Positions 35,959-46,283 of a stretch of DNA of 64,000 nucleotides are shown here, piece after piece; within the stretch, counting starts at the first letter, position 1; every line of letters starts with the position of its first letter. The position numbers and the translations under genes were made by a program. Location: positions 45,411 to 109,410 of the forward strand of contig NZ_POQS01000009.1 in assembly GCF_002885955.2 (NCBI RefSeq), written 5' to 3'. Below the pieces are notes generated by a model. The model was not told the DNA's origin and did no database searches. It saw nothing but the letters and a program-made list of their open reading frames with translations. The DNA is from Achromobacter pulmonis. Its GTDB lineage: Bacteria; Pseudomonadota; Gammaproteobacteria; Burkholderiales; Burkholderiaceae_B.

Positions 35959-37137
35959 ATGAATCGAAACCTATGGCGCCGGCATGCGCTGGCGGCGCTG
36001 GCCTGTATGGCCGCCGCGGCGCATGCGTCGGCGGCCGACCAGATCAAGATCGGCCTGCTGACCACGCTGTCCGGGCCGGGCGCGGCGCTGGGCAACGAGA
36101 TCCGCGACGGCTTCAATCTGGCGCTGCAGCATACGGGCGGCAAGCTGGGCGGGCTGCAGGCGGAAGTGGTGGTGGCCGACGACCAGCAGAAGGCCGACAC
36201 CGGGCGCCAGGCGGTGGAGCGCCTGCTCAAGCGTGACCGCGTCGACGTGATGACCGGCATCGTGTTCTCGAACGTGCTGCTGCCGGTGATGCCCGCCATC
36301 CTGCAGTCGGGCACGATCTACCTGAGCACCAACACCGGTCCGGAAAACTACGCCGGCGCAGGCTGCAACCCCAACTTCTTCGCCGTGGCCTGGCAGAACG
36401 AGGACATCCCGGCCGCGATGGGCAAATACGCCGCCGACCAGGGCTACAAGCGCGTGGCGCTGATCGCGCCGGACTATCCCGGCGGGCGCGAGTCGCTCAA
36501 CGGCTTCAAGCGGCTGTACAAGGGCGGCCTGTCCGAAGAGATCTACACCCAGCTCGGCCAGCTGGACTACGGCGTGGAAATCACTCGGCTGCGCGCCAGC
36601 AAGCCGGACGCGGTGTTCTTCTTCCTGCCCGGCGGCATGGGCGTGAATTTCATCAAGCAGTTCAACGGCGCGGGCCTGGGCAAGGAGATCGCGCTGCTGG
36701 CGCCGGGCTTCTCGGGCGACGAGGACACCATCGCCGCGGTCGGCGCGCCCATCGAGGGCCTGCGCAACACGGCCCAGTGGGCCGCCGAACTGGACAACCC
36801 CGCCAACCGCAAGTTCGTCGAGGATTTCACCAAGACCTACAAGCGCAGCCCCACGCTCTACGCCTCGCAGGGTTATGACGCGGCCATGCTGCTCGACAGC
36901 GCGGTGCGCCAGACCGGCGGCAAGCTCGGCGCCGACGCGCTGCGCCCGGCCTTGCGGCGCGCGGACTTCAAGTCGGTGCGCGGCGATTTCAAGTTCAACA
37001 CCAACCACTATCCGATACAGAACTACTACCTGCGCATCGTCGAGGCGGGCGCGGGCGGCAAGCTGTCCAACAAACTGTCGGGCACGGTGCTGACCCAGTA
37101 CCACGACCCGTTCGCCGCTTCCTGCCGGATGAAGTAG
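35959..37137 (+). CDS. Orphan HAAT-family substrate-binding protein
   Basis: A 392-residue periplasmic binding protein with a signal peptide (MNRNLWRRHALAALACMAAA, mature from ADQIKIGLLTTLSG). It is a clear paralogue of the livK product at 14330-15493: shared segments include RDGFNLAL, GGKLGG, APDYPGG/APDYPAG, FLPGGMGVNF and NHYPIQNYYLR. No permease or ATPase genes accompany it. It may feed its ligand to the LivHMGF complex at 15611-18964. It heads the dioxygenase operon. Confidence 0.9.
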   Translation: MNRNLWRRHALAALACMAAAAHASAADQIKIGLLTTLSGPGAALGNEIRDGFNLALQHTGGKLGGLQAEVVVADDQQKADTGRQAVERLLKRDRVDVMTGIVFSNVLLPVMPAILQSGTIYLSTNTGPENYAGAGCNPNFFAVAWQNEDIPAAMGKYAADQGYKRVALIAPDYPGGRESLNGFKRLYKGGLSEEIYTQLGQLDYGVEITRLRASKPDAVFFFLPGGMGVNFIKQFNGAGLGKEIALLAPGFSGDEDTIAAVGAPIEGLRNTAQWAAELDNPANRKFVEDFTKTYKRSPTLYASQGYDAAMLLDSAVRQTGGKLGADALRPALRRADFKSVRGDFKFNTNHYPIQNYYLRIVEAGAGGKLSNKLSGTVLTQYHDPFAASCRMK

Positions 37138-37165
37138 GGCGGATGCCCGCAACCAGGAGACACGC

Positions 37166-38410
37166 ATGACCCCCAGCATTACCACGCGCGACGTGACGGT
37201 CGCCTCGCACGACGGCAAATCCTTCGGCGCCTATCTGGCGGTGCCGGCCTGCGGGCACGGCCCGGGCCTGGTGCTGTGCCAGGAGATCTTCGGGGTGAAC
37301 GACTTCATGCGCCGCGCCGCGCAGCTGCTGGCCGAGGAAGGCTACGTGGTGCTGGTGCCCGACCTGTTCTGGCGCCAGCAGCCCGGCATCCAGCTGACCG
37401 ACGGCCCGGCCGACATGCCGCGCGCCTTCGAGCTGTACCAGGGCTTCGACGTGGAACTGGGCCTGCGCGACATCGGTTCGTCCGTCGCCGCGCTGCGCGA
37501 TCTGCCCGAGCAGCGGGGCGGCGTGGGCGTGCTGGGCTACTGCCTGGGCGGCAAGCTGGCCTATCTGGCCGCGTGCAGGCTCGACGTGGACGTGGCGGTG
37601 GGCTATTACGGCGTGGGCATCGAACAGAGCCTGGACGAGGCCGCCGGGCTGCGCGGCCGGCTGGTGCTGCACATCGCCGAGCAGGACGGCTATTGCCCGC
37701 CGCCGGCGCGCCAGCGCATCCTGGAGGCGCTGGGCGGCAAGCCCGGCGTGGAGCTGTACGTCTACCCGGGCGTGGACCACGCCTTCGCGCGCACCGGCGG
37801 CGAGCACTACGACAAGCCCTCGGCGCTGATGGCGCACCAGCGCAGCATGGCCGCGCTGCAGCGCGCCATCGGGCCGGAGTTCGATTATTCGCACCTGTGG
37901 GACAAGCATTGCGAATACGAATTCGGCACGCGCGACGTGGCGGCCACCATGGCCACGATGGTGGCCGAGCCCTATGTGAACCATATCCCCACCATGACCG
38001 GCGGCGTGGGCTACAAGGAGCTGAGCCGCTTCTACCAGCATCACTTCGTCAACAACAACCCGCCCGACACCCGCCTGGTGCCGCTGTCGCGCACGGTGGG
38101 CGCCACGCAGATCGTGGACGAGCTGCTGTTCTGCTTCACCCACACCACCGAGATCGACTGGCTGCTGCCGGGCGTGAAGCCCACGGGCAAGTACGTGGAG
38201 ATCCCGCTGGTGGCCATCGTCAAGTTCCGCGGCGACAAGCTCTACCACGAGCACATCTATTGGGACCAGGCCAGCGTGATGGTGCAGGTGGGGCTGCTGG
38301 ACCCCAAGGGCCTGCCCACCGCCGGCCGCGAGACGGCGGCCAAGCTGCTCGACGAGACGCTGCCGTCGAACACGCTGATGGCGCGCTGGCAGGAAAGCGC
38401 GGGCAAATAG
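37166..38410 (+). CDS. Dienelactone hydrolase fused to a SnoaL/NTF2-like domain
   Basis: A 414-residue protein. Residues 1-235 form a dienelactone hydrolase: the elbow Glu in CQEIFGVN, nucleophile Cys in LGYCLGGK, Asp in AEQDGYCP and His in GVDHAFAR. Residues 250-400 form an NTF2/SnoaL-like domain (YVNHIPTMTGGVGYKELSRF), a small alpha+beta barrel that can bind aromatic or lactone ligands. DLH enzymes open dienelactones after ring cleavage. GGAG lies before the ATG. No ring-cleavage enzyme is encoded nearby. Confidence 0.88.
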   Translation: MTPSITTRDVTVASHDGKSFGAYLAVPACGHGPGLVLCQEIFGVNDFMRRAAQLLAEEGYVVLVPDLFWRQQPGIQLTDGPADMPRAFELYQGFDVELGLRDIGSSVAALRDLPEQRGGVGVLGYCLGGKLAYLAACRLDVDVAVGYYGVGIEQSLDEAAGLRGRLVLHIAEQDGYCPPPARQRILEALGGKPGVELYVYPGVDHAFARTGGEHYDKPSALMAHQRSMAALQRAIGPEFDYSHLWDKHCEYEFGTRDVAATMATMVAEPYVNHIPTMTGGVGYKELSRFYQHHFVNNNPPDTRLVPLSRTVGATQIVDELLFCFTHTTEIDWLLPGVKPTGKYVEIPLVAIVKFRGDKLYHEHIYWDQASVMVQVGLLDPKGLPTAGRETAAKLLDETLPSNTLMARWQESAGK

Positions 38411-38419
38411 GAGGAAGGC

Positions 38420-39766
38420 ATGTCATACACCGAAGCGCAACTGGCCGCCCTGGTGCGCGGCGACAGCGTGCATCGCGCGGTCTACACCGACCCGGCCATT
38501 TTCGACCTGGAGATGCAGCGCATCTACGGCCGCGCCTGGATCTACGTGGGCCATGAAAGCCAGGTGCCCAGGACCGGCGACTATCACACCACCCGCGTGG
38601 GCGACCAGGACGTGCTGATGGTGCGCGCCGCCGACGGCCGCGTGCACGTGCTGTACAACCGCTGCCCGCACAAGGGCGCCAAGGTGGTGGCGGACGGCGA
38701 CGGCTGCGCCGGCAAGTTCTTCCGCTGTCCCTACCATGCCTGGACCTTCAAGCTGGACGGCAGCCACCTGGGCGTGCCGCTCAAGCAGGGCCTGGAGGGA
38801 ACGGCCTACGACCCGGCCGATCCCGCGTTCTCGATGCGCCGGCTGGCGCGGGTGGAAAGCTACCGCGGCTTCGTGTTCGCCAGCCAGTCGGCCGAGGGGC
38901 CGGGGCTGGAGGAATTCCTGGGCGGCGTGCGCTCGTCCATCGACAACCTCTGCGACCGCTCGCCGGTGGGCGAGGTGGAGGTCGCCGGCGGCATTTTCCG
39001 CGTCATGCAGCGCTCGAACTGGAAGGTGTTCTACGAGAACCTGCACGACACCATGCACGCCCGCGTCACGCACGAGTCGTCCTATGCCGCCGCGCGCGAC
39101 GAGGCCAAGGAGCTGGGCGAGATGCCGCTGGAGCTGCACATCATGGACGGCAACGGCGAGCCTTATGAATTCTGGGAAAAGCTGGAGCTGCGCGCCTACG
39201 CCAACGGCCACGGCTACATGGAAGGCATCTTCAACCCCGGCGCGGCCGAGCGCGATCCGGTGTCGCGCGCGCATTTCGAAACCCTGACGGCCGCCTATGG
39301 CGAGGCGCGGGCGCGCGAGATCCTGGGCATGAACCGCCACAACACCGTGATCTACGGCAGCGGCTCGCCCCATACCGTGTTCCAGCAGTTCCGCGTGATC
39401 CGGCCCATCGCGGTGGACCGGACCATGATCGAGATCCAGACCTTCCGCTGCAAGGGCGCGCCGGACGGCGTGTTCAAGCGCGCCATGCTGTACGCCAACG
39501 TCATCAACTCGCCCTCGTCGAACGTGATGCCGGACGACATCGAGCTGTACAACCGCTGCCAGGAAGGCAACGCCACGCGCGGTGGCGAGTGGGTCAGCAT
39601 GCACCGCTACCACGGCACCGACCGCAGCGACCCCGACGGCATGGTGTCGGTCAATGGCACCAGCGAGCTGCCGATGCGCAATCAGTTCCACGCCTGGAAG
39701 ACTTATATGCAAGCCGGCGCCACCACCACCGCCGCGGCCGCCGAGGGAGACCGAGCATGTTGCTAG
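38420..39766 (+). CDS. Rieske aromatic ring-hydroxylating dioxygenase, large subunit
   Basis: A 448-residue alpha subunit. The Rieske cluster ligands are Cys82/His84 (RCPHKGAK) and Cys103/His106 (RCPYHAW). The mononuclear iron site is ENLHDTMHARVTH, with Asp210, His213 and His218, completed by Asp372 or Asp373 (VMPDDIELY). It would catalyse cis-dihydroxylation of an aromatic acid. It overlaps the small-subunit gene by 10 bp. No ferredoxin or reductase genes are in the operon, so electrons must come from elsewhere. The substrate is not deducible from sequence. Confidence 0.92.
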   Translation: MSYTEAQLAALVRGDSVHRAVYTDPAIFDLEMQRIYGRAWIYVGHESQVPRTGDYHTTRVGDQDVLMVRAADGRVHVLYNRCPHKGAKVVADGDGCAGKFFRCPYHAWTFKLDGSHLGVPLKQGLEGTAYDPADPAFSMRRLARVESYRGFVFASQSAEGPGLEEFLGGVRSSIDNLCDRSPVGEVEVAGGIFRVMQRSNWKVFYENLHDTMHARVTHESSYAAARDEAKELGEMPLELHIMDGNGEPYEFWEKLELRAYANGHGYMEGIFNPGAAERDPVSRAHFETLTAAYGEARAREILGMNRHNTVIYGSGSPHTVFQQFRVIRPIAVDRTMIEIQTFRCKGAPDGVFKRAMLYANVINSPSSNVMPDDIELYNRCQEGNATRGGEWVSMHRYHGTDRSDPDGMVSVNGTSELPMRNQFHAWKTYMQAGATTTAAAAEGDRACC

Positions 39767-40290
39767 ACCTGGATTTCGACGTCGCCACCGACGGCCTGGC
39801 GCCGGCCGAGGTCCCGGCCGACGCCTATCACCGGATCGCGCAGTTCCTGTACCGCGAGGCGCGCCTGCTGGACGAGCGCCGCTACGCCGAATGGCAGGCG
39901 CTGTGGACGGACGACGGCATGTACTGGATGCCGCGCGTGCCCGGCCAGCAAAGCCCCTACGACCACATTTCGCTGTTCTGGGAGGACCGCATGCTGCGCG
40001 ACGTGCGCGTGCGCCGGCTGGAGCATCCGCGCAACTGGTCGCAGCAGCCGCCCACGCGCAGCGTGCGGCTGGTGGGCGGGGTGCAGGTCGAGGGCGTGGA
40101 CGCCGGCGGCAATCTGGTGGTGCATTCCGTTTTCCAGATGACCGAATGGCGCAAGCGCCAGCCGCGCCAGCTGGCCGGACGCTACACCCATAAGCTGGCC
40201 GCCGAGGGCGACAGCTGGCGCATCCGCATGAAGCGCGTGGACCTGGTCAATTGCGAGGACGTGCACGACGTGTTCGAGGGCTTCGTGTGA
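39757..40290 (+). CDS. Ring-hydroxylating dioxygenase, small subunit
   Basis: A 177-residue beta subunit of the NTF2-like fold, with the typical opening FLYREARLLDERRYAEW and WTDDGMYWMPR. It supports the alpha3beta3 hexamer without catalytic iron. GGGAGA lies before the ATG, inside the alpha gene. Confidence 0.92.
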   Translation: MLLDLDFDVATDGLAPAEVPADAYHRIAQFLYREARLLDERRYAEWQALWTDDGMYWMPRVPGQQSPYDHISLFWEDRMLRDVRVRRLEHPRNWSQQPPTRSVRLVGGVQVEGVDAGGNLVVHSVFQMTEWRKRQPRQLAGRYTHKLAAEGDSWRIRMKRVDLVNCEDVHDVFEGFV

Positions 40291-40901
40291 CGGCGGCCGA
40301 TACCGCGGTGCTGGCGCTGCACTACCAGAACGACGTGCTGCATCCGGCCGGCAAGATCCGCGTCGGGCTGGACGCCGACGGCGATACGCGGCGGCGCGTG
40401 CTGGAAGGCGCGGCGGCGCTGCTCGCCGGCGCGCGGGCCGCCGGCCTGCCCATCGTGCACGTGCGCATCGCGTTCCGGCCCGACTACGCCGACCTGCTGC
40501 CCAATTGCGCCATCTTCCGCAACGTGGCGGCGATCGGCGCGGTGCCCGACGGACAATGGGGCAGCGAGTTCTACGAGGGCCTGCAGCCGCTGGCCGGCAG
40601 CGCGCGCGAATTCGTGGTCAAGCACACCCGCATCAGCGCCTTCTACGGCACGCCGCTGGAAGAAACGCTGCGGCTGCTGGGCGCGCGCCGGCTGGTGGTG
40701 GCGGGCGTGGCCACGCATTCGGTGGTCGAGGGCACGGTGCGGCATGCGGCCGACATCGGTTTCGACGTCATGGTCGCGCAGGACGCTTGCGCCGCGGCCG
40801 ACCCGGCGGCGCACCAGGCCTCGCTGGCCAGCATGCGCCTGATCGCGCGGATCGGCACGGTGGCGGACGCGCTGCGCTGGGCGGCCGCGCCGCCTGGATA
40901 A
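40287..40901 (+). CDS. Isochorismatase-family hydrolase
   Basis: A 204-residue protein with the isochorismatase fold. The usual Asp is in ALHYQNDVLHP and the Lys in EFVVKHTRISAFYGT. At the position of the nucleophilic Cys of the cysteine hydrolases it has VATHSVVEGT, that is Ser. It therefore cannot act by the ordinary Cys mechanism; isochorismatase-like members without the Cys are known. The GTG start overlaps the beta-subunit stop by 4 bp. Its role in the pathway is not clear; vinyl-ether or amide cleavage of a ring-derived product are possibilities. Confidence 0.82.
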   Translation: MTAADTAVLALHYQNDVLHPAGKIRVGLDADGDTRRRVLEGAAALLAGARAAGLPIVHVRIAFRPDYADLLPNCAIFRNVAAIGAVPDGQWGSEFYEGLQPLAGSAREFVVKHTRISAFYGTPLEETLRLLGARRLVVAGVATHSVVEGTVRHAADIGFDVMVAQDACAAADPAAHQASLASMRLIARIGTVADALRWAAAPPG

Positions 40902-40910
40902 GGAAGAATC

Positions 40911-41735
40911 ATGGACTACACGGGTTTTCCAGGCGTGGCGGGCAGGACCGCCATTGTGACCGGCAGCACCCAGGGGCTGGGCGCGGACATCGCGCGCGGC
41001 CTGGCCGCGGCCGGCGCCAACGTGGTGCTGGTCGGGCGCAATGCCGAGGCCGGCCGGGCGCTGGAGCGCGAGCTGGGCGAACGGGCGCTGTACTGCGAGA
41101 CCGACATCGGCCAGGACAGCCAGATACGGCGCTGCATAGACGCCGCGCTGGCGCGCTTCGGGCGGCTGGACATCCTGGTCAACAACGCCTGCCAGTATGC
41201 GGACCGCGGGCTGGCCTCCAGCCGCGAGGAGTGGCACCGCACGCTGGACACCAACCTGGTGTCGGCGGCCATCTTCACGCAGCTGGCCGCGCCGCTGCTG
41301 CCGCGCGGCGGCGTGGTGGTGAACCTGGGCAGCACGGGCGGCAAGTTCGGCGCGGCCGGGCGCGCGCTGTATCCGGCCTCCAAGGCGGCGCTGCTGCAGA
41401 TCACCAAGAATTTCGCGGTGGAACTGGCGCCGGCCGGCGTGCGGGTGCTGGCGGTGTCGCCGGCCTGGACCTGGTCGCCGTCGGTGCAGCAGTTGTCGGG
41501 CGGCTCGCGCGAGACGGCCGACGCCGTGGGCGCGCATTTCCATCCGCTGGGCCGGGTCGGTTCGGGCGAGGAGGTCGCGGCGGCGGTCTGTTTCGCCTGT
41601 TCCGACGCGGCGTCATGGATGACGGGCGTAGACCTGCCGGTGGACGGGGGATTCTCCATCCTGGGGCCGGACCGCGGCATTTCGCCGCGCGCCTGGTTCC
41701 AGGAACTGGCGCCGCAGGACGGCGTCAGCGGATGA
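40911..41735 (+). CDS. SDR-family dehydrogenase (possible cis-dihydrodiol dehydrogenase)
   Basis: A 274-residue short-chain dehydrogenase with TGSTQGLG, NNACQY, NLGSTGG and YPASK. As last gene of a dioxygenase operon it may rearomatise the cis-diol; this is contextual. Its 3' end overlaps that of the converging FapA-like gene by 11 bp. Confidence 0.88.
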   Translation: MDYTGFPGVAGRTAIVTGSTQGLGADIARGLAAAGANVVLVGRNAEAGRALERELGERALYCETDIGQDSQIRRCIDAALARFGRLDILVNNACQYADRGLASSREEWHRTLDTNLVSAAIFTQLAAPLLPRGGVVVNLGSTGGKFGAAGRALYPASKAALLQITKNFAVELAPAGVRVLAVSPAWTWSPSVQQLSGGSRETADAVGAHFHPLGRVGSGEEVAAAVCFACSDAASWMTGVDLPVDGGFSILGPDRGISPRAWFQELAPQDGVSG

Positions 41736-43410
41736 CGATCTGGCCTTCCTCCAGGCCGGCCTTGCCGCCGATCTGGTCTTCCAGGAATTCCTGCATCTTG
41801 TTGCCCAGCTGAATCGTCACGCCGCTGCAAAAGCGCCGCGCCGCGACGATGGTGGCGGTCTGCAGCGGCTGCAATTCACGCGCCAGCTGGGCCTCTTCGG
41901 CTTCCAGTTCGGTCAGGTCCTGGCCGAGCTTGAGGTGCGTGTTGCGCGCGCGCTCGGCCACGTCGGCCGGGGCGCGCTGCGGATTGGCCTGCAGAAAGGT
42001 CAGCAGCTTTTCGAGCTTGGCCTTTTCCTCGTTCATCTGCTGGCGCTTGCGGTTCAGCGCCGAACGCTTGATGTCGGCGTGCGGGTCCAGGCCGGCCTGC
42101 ACCAGCGTCGGAATGCCCGAAGGCGCGCCGATGGTGCCGGCGCGCACGCCGGTCAGCGCGCGTGTCTGGCCGCCCACGATGGCGGTCTGCTGCGTGTTGG
42201 GCGGGCCGACGTTGATGCTGCCGCCGGCGGCGATGCTGCTTTGGCGGATCTCGCGCTCCACCTCCACGTTGCGGCCGGCGCTGACGATGGCGTTGGTGAT
42301 GAAGCGGGCGCGCACCTCGCCGCCGCAGATGATGCGGGCGGTGCGCGCCGCGGCGGCGGCGTTCTGCAGCGCCTCGGCCGTGCCGATGATGCCGCCCTTG
42401 ACCGTGACGCTGCCGCCGGCTTCCACCAGCGCGGCCTCCATCGTGCCGTTGACGACCACGTCGCCGGTCACGCGCACCTCCATGGTGGCGCTGATGTCGC
42501 CGCGCACCTGCAGCGAGCCCTCGAAATTGATGTTGCCGGTGGACAGGTCGACGGCGTCGACTTCCACCACCGGATTGACCTGCACGCCGTGGCTGACCAG
42601 GGTGGGCGTGCCCGAGACGGTGGCGCGCAGCAGCAGCGGGTCCTCGGGATCGACCTCGACGCCGGCCAGCTCCTTGGCGAAGGGCGTGTCGGGCATTTCG
42701 TCGGGCAGCACCGGCTGGCCCAGCACGTCGGTGCCGTCCACGCCGGGCAGGGGCGGCACGCGCCGCATCAGCGGCGTGCCCGGGGTGACCAGCAGCAGAT
42801 TGCCCAGGTCGCGGTAATCGACCTGGGCCAGTTCGTCGATGTCCTCGCCGCGCGGTTTCAGGCGGTCCAGCAGGCTTTCGAAGCGGGTGGGCGTGCCGCG
42901 CACGGGCGGGGTGCCGCGCGCGACCTCCACGGTTCCGGGGGCGCCGCGCTCCAGCGCCGCGGCCAGTTCCTCTTCCAGCACGCCATGGACGATGCCCTGG
43001 TCGGCCAGCGCCTGGCGCACGTCGGCCAGCGCCACGGGCTTGCCGCCCTTGGGGGCGTGCAGGGTGAGCAGCGCCGACATGCGGGCGGGGTCGAGTTCGA
43101 GTTCGAAACTGCCGTCCACGACCATGCCGACCGCGCCCTCGACGCCGTCCTGGGCCTGGCGGCATTGCTCGATGAAGGCCTGGACGGCGTGGGCGTCGAG
43201 CGCTTCGGCGTTCCAGCCCTGCGCCGTGACGGCGGCGCTCAGCGTGTCCCAGGTGGGCAGATCGGCGGGGAAGCGGGGCGCATCGGCGGCCGGAAGATCG
43301 GGCGTCTCCGGGACGTCGGCCGGCTCCGGACGAGTCGGCGGCATGTAGCTTGCCGTCAGGACCCGGGTACTGGCGTCCAGCGCCAGCCGGAGCGTGTTTG
43401 TTGCGTCCAT
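41725..43410 (-). CDS. FapA-family protein (DUF342)
   Basis: A 561-residue DUF342 protein. The N-terminal part holds the FapA N-domain; the centre is a right-handed parallel beta-helix with repeated short G/N-rich turns (NINFEGSLQVRGDISATMEV, GTMEAALVEAGGSVTVKGGI). A coiled coil follows (RKRQQMNEEKAKLEKLLTFL and KLGQDLTELEAEEAQLAREL). Family members have been linked to polar placement and flagellar regulation in Vibrio; no flagellar genes are near here. GGAGAG precedes the ATG at 43410. Confidence 0.88.
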   Translation of the reverse strand: MDATNTLRLALDASTRVLTASYMPPTRPEPADVPETPDLPAADAPRFPADLPTWDTLSAAVTAQGWNAEALDAHAVQAFIEQCRQAQDGVEGAVGMVVDGSFELELDPARMSALLTLHAPKGGKPVALADVRQALADQGIVHGVLEEELAAALERGAPGTVEVARGTPPVRGTPTRFESLLDRLKPRGEDIDELAQVDYRDLGNLLLVTPGTPLMRRVPPLPGVDGTDVLGQPVLPDEMPDTPFAKELAGVEVDPEDPLLLRATVSGTPTLVSHGVQVNPVVEVDAVDLSTGNINFEGSLQVRGDISATMEVRVTGDVVVNGTMEAALVEAGGSVTVKGGIIGTAEALQNAAAAARTARIICGGEVRARFITNAIVSAGRNVEVEREIRQSSIAAGGSINVGPPNTQQTAIVGGQTRALTGVRAGTIGAPSGIPTLVQAGLDPHADIKRSALNRKRQQMNEEKAKLEKLLTFLQANPQRAPADVAERARNTHLKLGQDLTELEAEEAQLARELQPLQTATIVAARRFCSGVTIQLGNKMQEFLEDQIGGKAGLEEGQIVIR

Positions 43411-43571
43411 TTCAGCCTCTCCGCTTGGCACTGGCGGCCAAGTTCTTCATTTGGTAATGATGCGAAATATTAAGACATATTCTAGCGCAGGATTAGGACG
43501 TAGGTAGGAGCGACAAAACCGGCGGTCCGCAGCAGCATATGAGCTCGCCCACGCATCCGGAGCCCGACCCT

Positions 43572-44321
43572 ATGCGCAGCCCCCTCCGCCCCTTTCTACC
43601 GGCCCTGCGCGCCCGCCTGGCGCGCGCCGGCGGCATCGCGGCGCTGGCGTGCGTCATCGGCGGGCCGCTGGCGTTGGCGCCCGCCGCCCCGGTCCAGGCG
43701 GCCGAGGTCTATCGTTACAAAGATCCCTATGGCGTCTGGCGGGCCATGAAGGTGCCCAACGGCTACGCCAAGCACTACAAGCGGGCCCAGGTCCGCGCCG
43801 GCTGGCGCAGCGCCGGCAAGCCGCTGTGCGTGACCTGCGAACCCCAGCCCGGCGACGGCGCGCGCCAGGCGCCGCTGGCGCCGGCTTCGCGCGCGGCGTA
43901 CTGGGAAGGCAAGGGGGCCAGCGCGCACGACACACTGATCGCGCGCGCGGCCCAGGATTCGGGAGTGGACCGGGCGCTGCTGACGGCGGTCATCGCCATC
44001 GAATCGGGTTTCCGCAGCGACGCGCGTTCGCCCAAGGGCGCGCTCGGCCTGATGCAGCTGATGCCGGCGACGGCGGCCACGCTGCTGACGGTGGACGACG
44101 TGGAGACGGCGCTGGTGGACCCCGCCACCAACGTGAAGGCGGGCTCGCGCCACCTGCGCCGCCTGCTGGACCAGTATCCGGGCCGGCTGGACCTGGCGCT
44201 GGCGGCCTACAACGCGGGCGAGGGCGCGGTGCGCCGCTACGACGCTGTGCCGCCCTATGCCGAGACCCAGGCCTACGTGCGCGACGTCACGGCCCTGTAC
44301 GAGCACTACAAGGCGCCCTGA
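43572..44321 (+). CDS. Lytic transglycosylase (SLT domain)
   Basis: A 249-residue exported muramidase-like protein. A signal peptide (MRSPLRPFLPALRARLARAG, cleavage near VQAAEVYRY), a DUF4124-like start (VYRYKDPYGVWRAMKVP), and an SLT domain from about residue 110 are seen. The catalytic Glu is in IAIESGFRSDA, with GALGLMQLMPAT and AYNAGEGAV as second and third motifs. It cleaves peptidoglycan glycan strands to anhydromuramyl products. I start at 43572 because GGAG lies 9 bases upstream; an ATG at 43539 is in frame. Confidence 0.9.
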   Translation: MRSPLRPFLPALRARLARAGGIAALACVIGGPLALAPAAPVQAAEVYRYKDPYGVWRAMKVPNGYAKHYKRAQVRAGWRSAGKPLCVTCEPQPGDGARQAPLAPASRAAYWEGKGASAHDTLIARAAQDSGVDRALLTAVIAIESGFRSDARSPKGALGLMQLMPATAATLLTVDDVETALVDPATNVKAGSRHLRRLLDQYPGRLDLALAAYNAGEGAVRRYDAVPPYAETQAYVRDVTALYEHYKAP

Positions 44322-44334
44322 GCGGGCGCCCGGC

Positions 44335-45612
<1,278 letters not shown>

Positions 45613-45617
45613 GGCGT

Positions 45618-46283
45618 TCAAGGCTTGCGAGTGGGGTTGGCGGAATAGGGCGCGGCGCAGGCCGCGGCGGCGGCGCGGATGCTGGGCGCTTCGAAAAGGC
45701 CGGTGATGACGGCGATGGCATCGGCGCCGGACTGCGCCACCAGCGCGGCGTTGTCGGGCGTGATGCCGCCGATGGCGACGACCGCGGGGCGGGGCGCGTC
45801 GCGCTGGTCGGCCAGCTGGCGCGCCGCGGCCAGCACCGAGAGCGGCGCGCGCACCGTGTCCGGCTTGACGGTGGAGGGGAACATGGCGCCGAAGGCGATG
45901 TAGTCGGCGCCGGCGTCGAGCAGGGCCTGGGCGCGGTCCAGGTCGTCGTAGCTGGAGCCGCCCAGGATCAGGTCGGGACCGGCCTCGGCGCGGATGCGCG
46001 CCAGGCTGTCGTCGTCGCGGCCCACGTGGGCGCCATCGGCGCCGACTTCCAGCGCCAGACGCCAGTCGTCATTGATGAGGAACACCAGGCCCAGCTCGCG
46101 GCACAGCGGCGCCAGCGCGCGCGCCTGTTCGGCGCGCACCGCGTCGGGCACGTTCTTGCGGCGCAGCTGCAGCGAGCGCATGCCGCCTTCGGCGGCCTGG
46201 CGCACCGCCCGCAGCAGGCGGTCGGTGTCGTCCCATTCGGGGGTCACGCCGTACAGGCCGGCGGGGAAACGCAGCGCTTTCAT
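45618..46283 (-). CDS. thiE: Thiamine phosphate synthase
   Basis: A 221-residue TIM-barrel enzyme joining the pyrimidine and thiazole halves of thiamine. Motifs: [38 protein letters not shown] and [14 protein letters not shown] lies just upstream of the ATG at 46283. The open frame runs further upstream but lies within thiD. A second, MutT-fused ThiE-like domain is encoded at 8325-9287. Confidence 0.95.
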   Translation of the reverse strand: MKALRFPAGLYGVTPEWDDTDRLLRAVRQAAEGGMRSLQLRRKNVPDAVRAEQARALAPLCRELGLVFLINDDWRLALEVGADGAHVGRDDDSLARIRAEAGPDLILGGSSYDDLDRAQALLDAGADYIAFGAMFPSTVKPDTVRAPLSVLAAARQLADQRDAPRPAVVAIGGITPDNAALVAQSGADAIAVITGLFEAPSIRAAAAACAAPYSANPTRKP

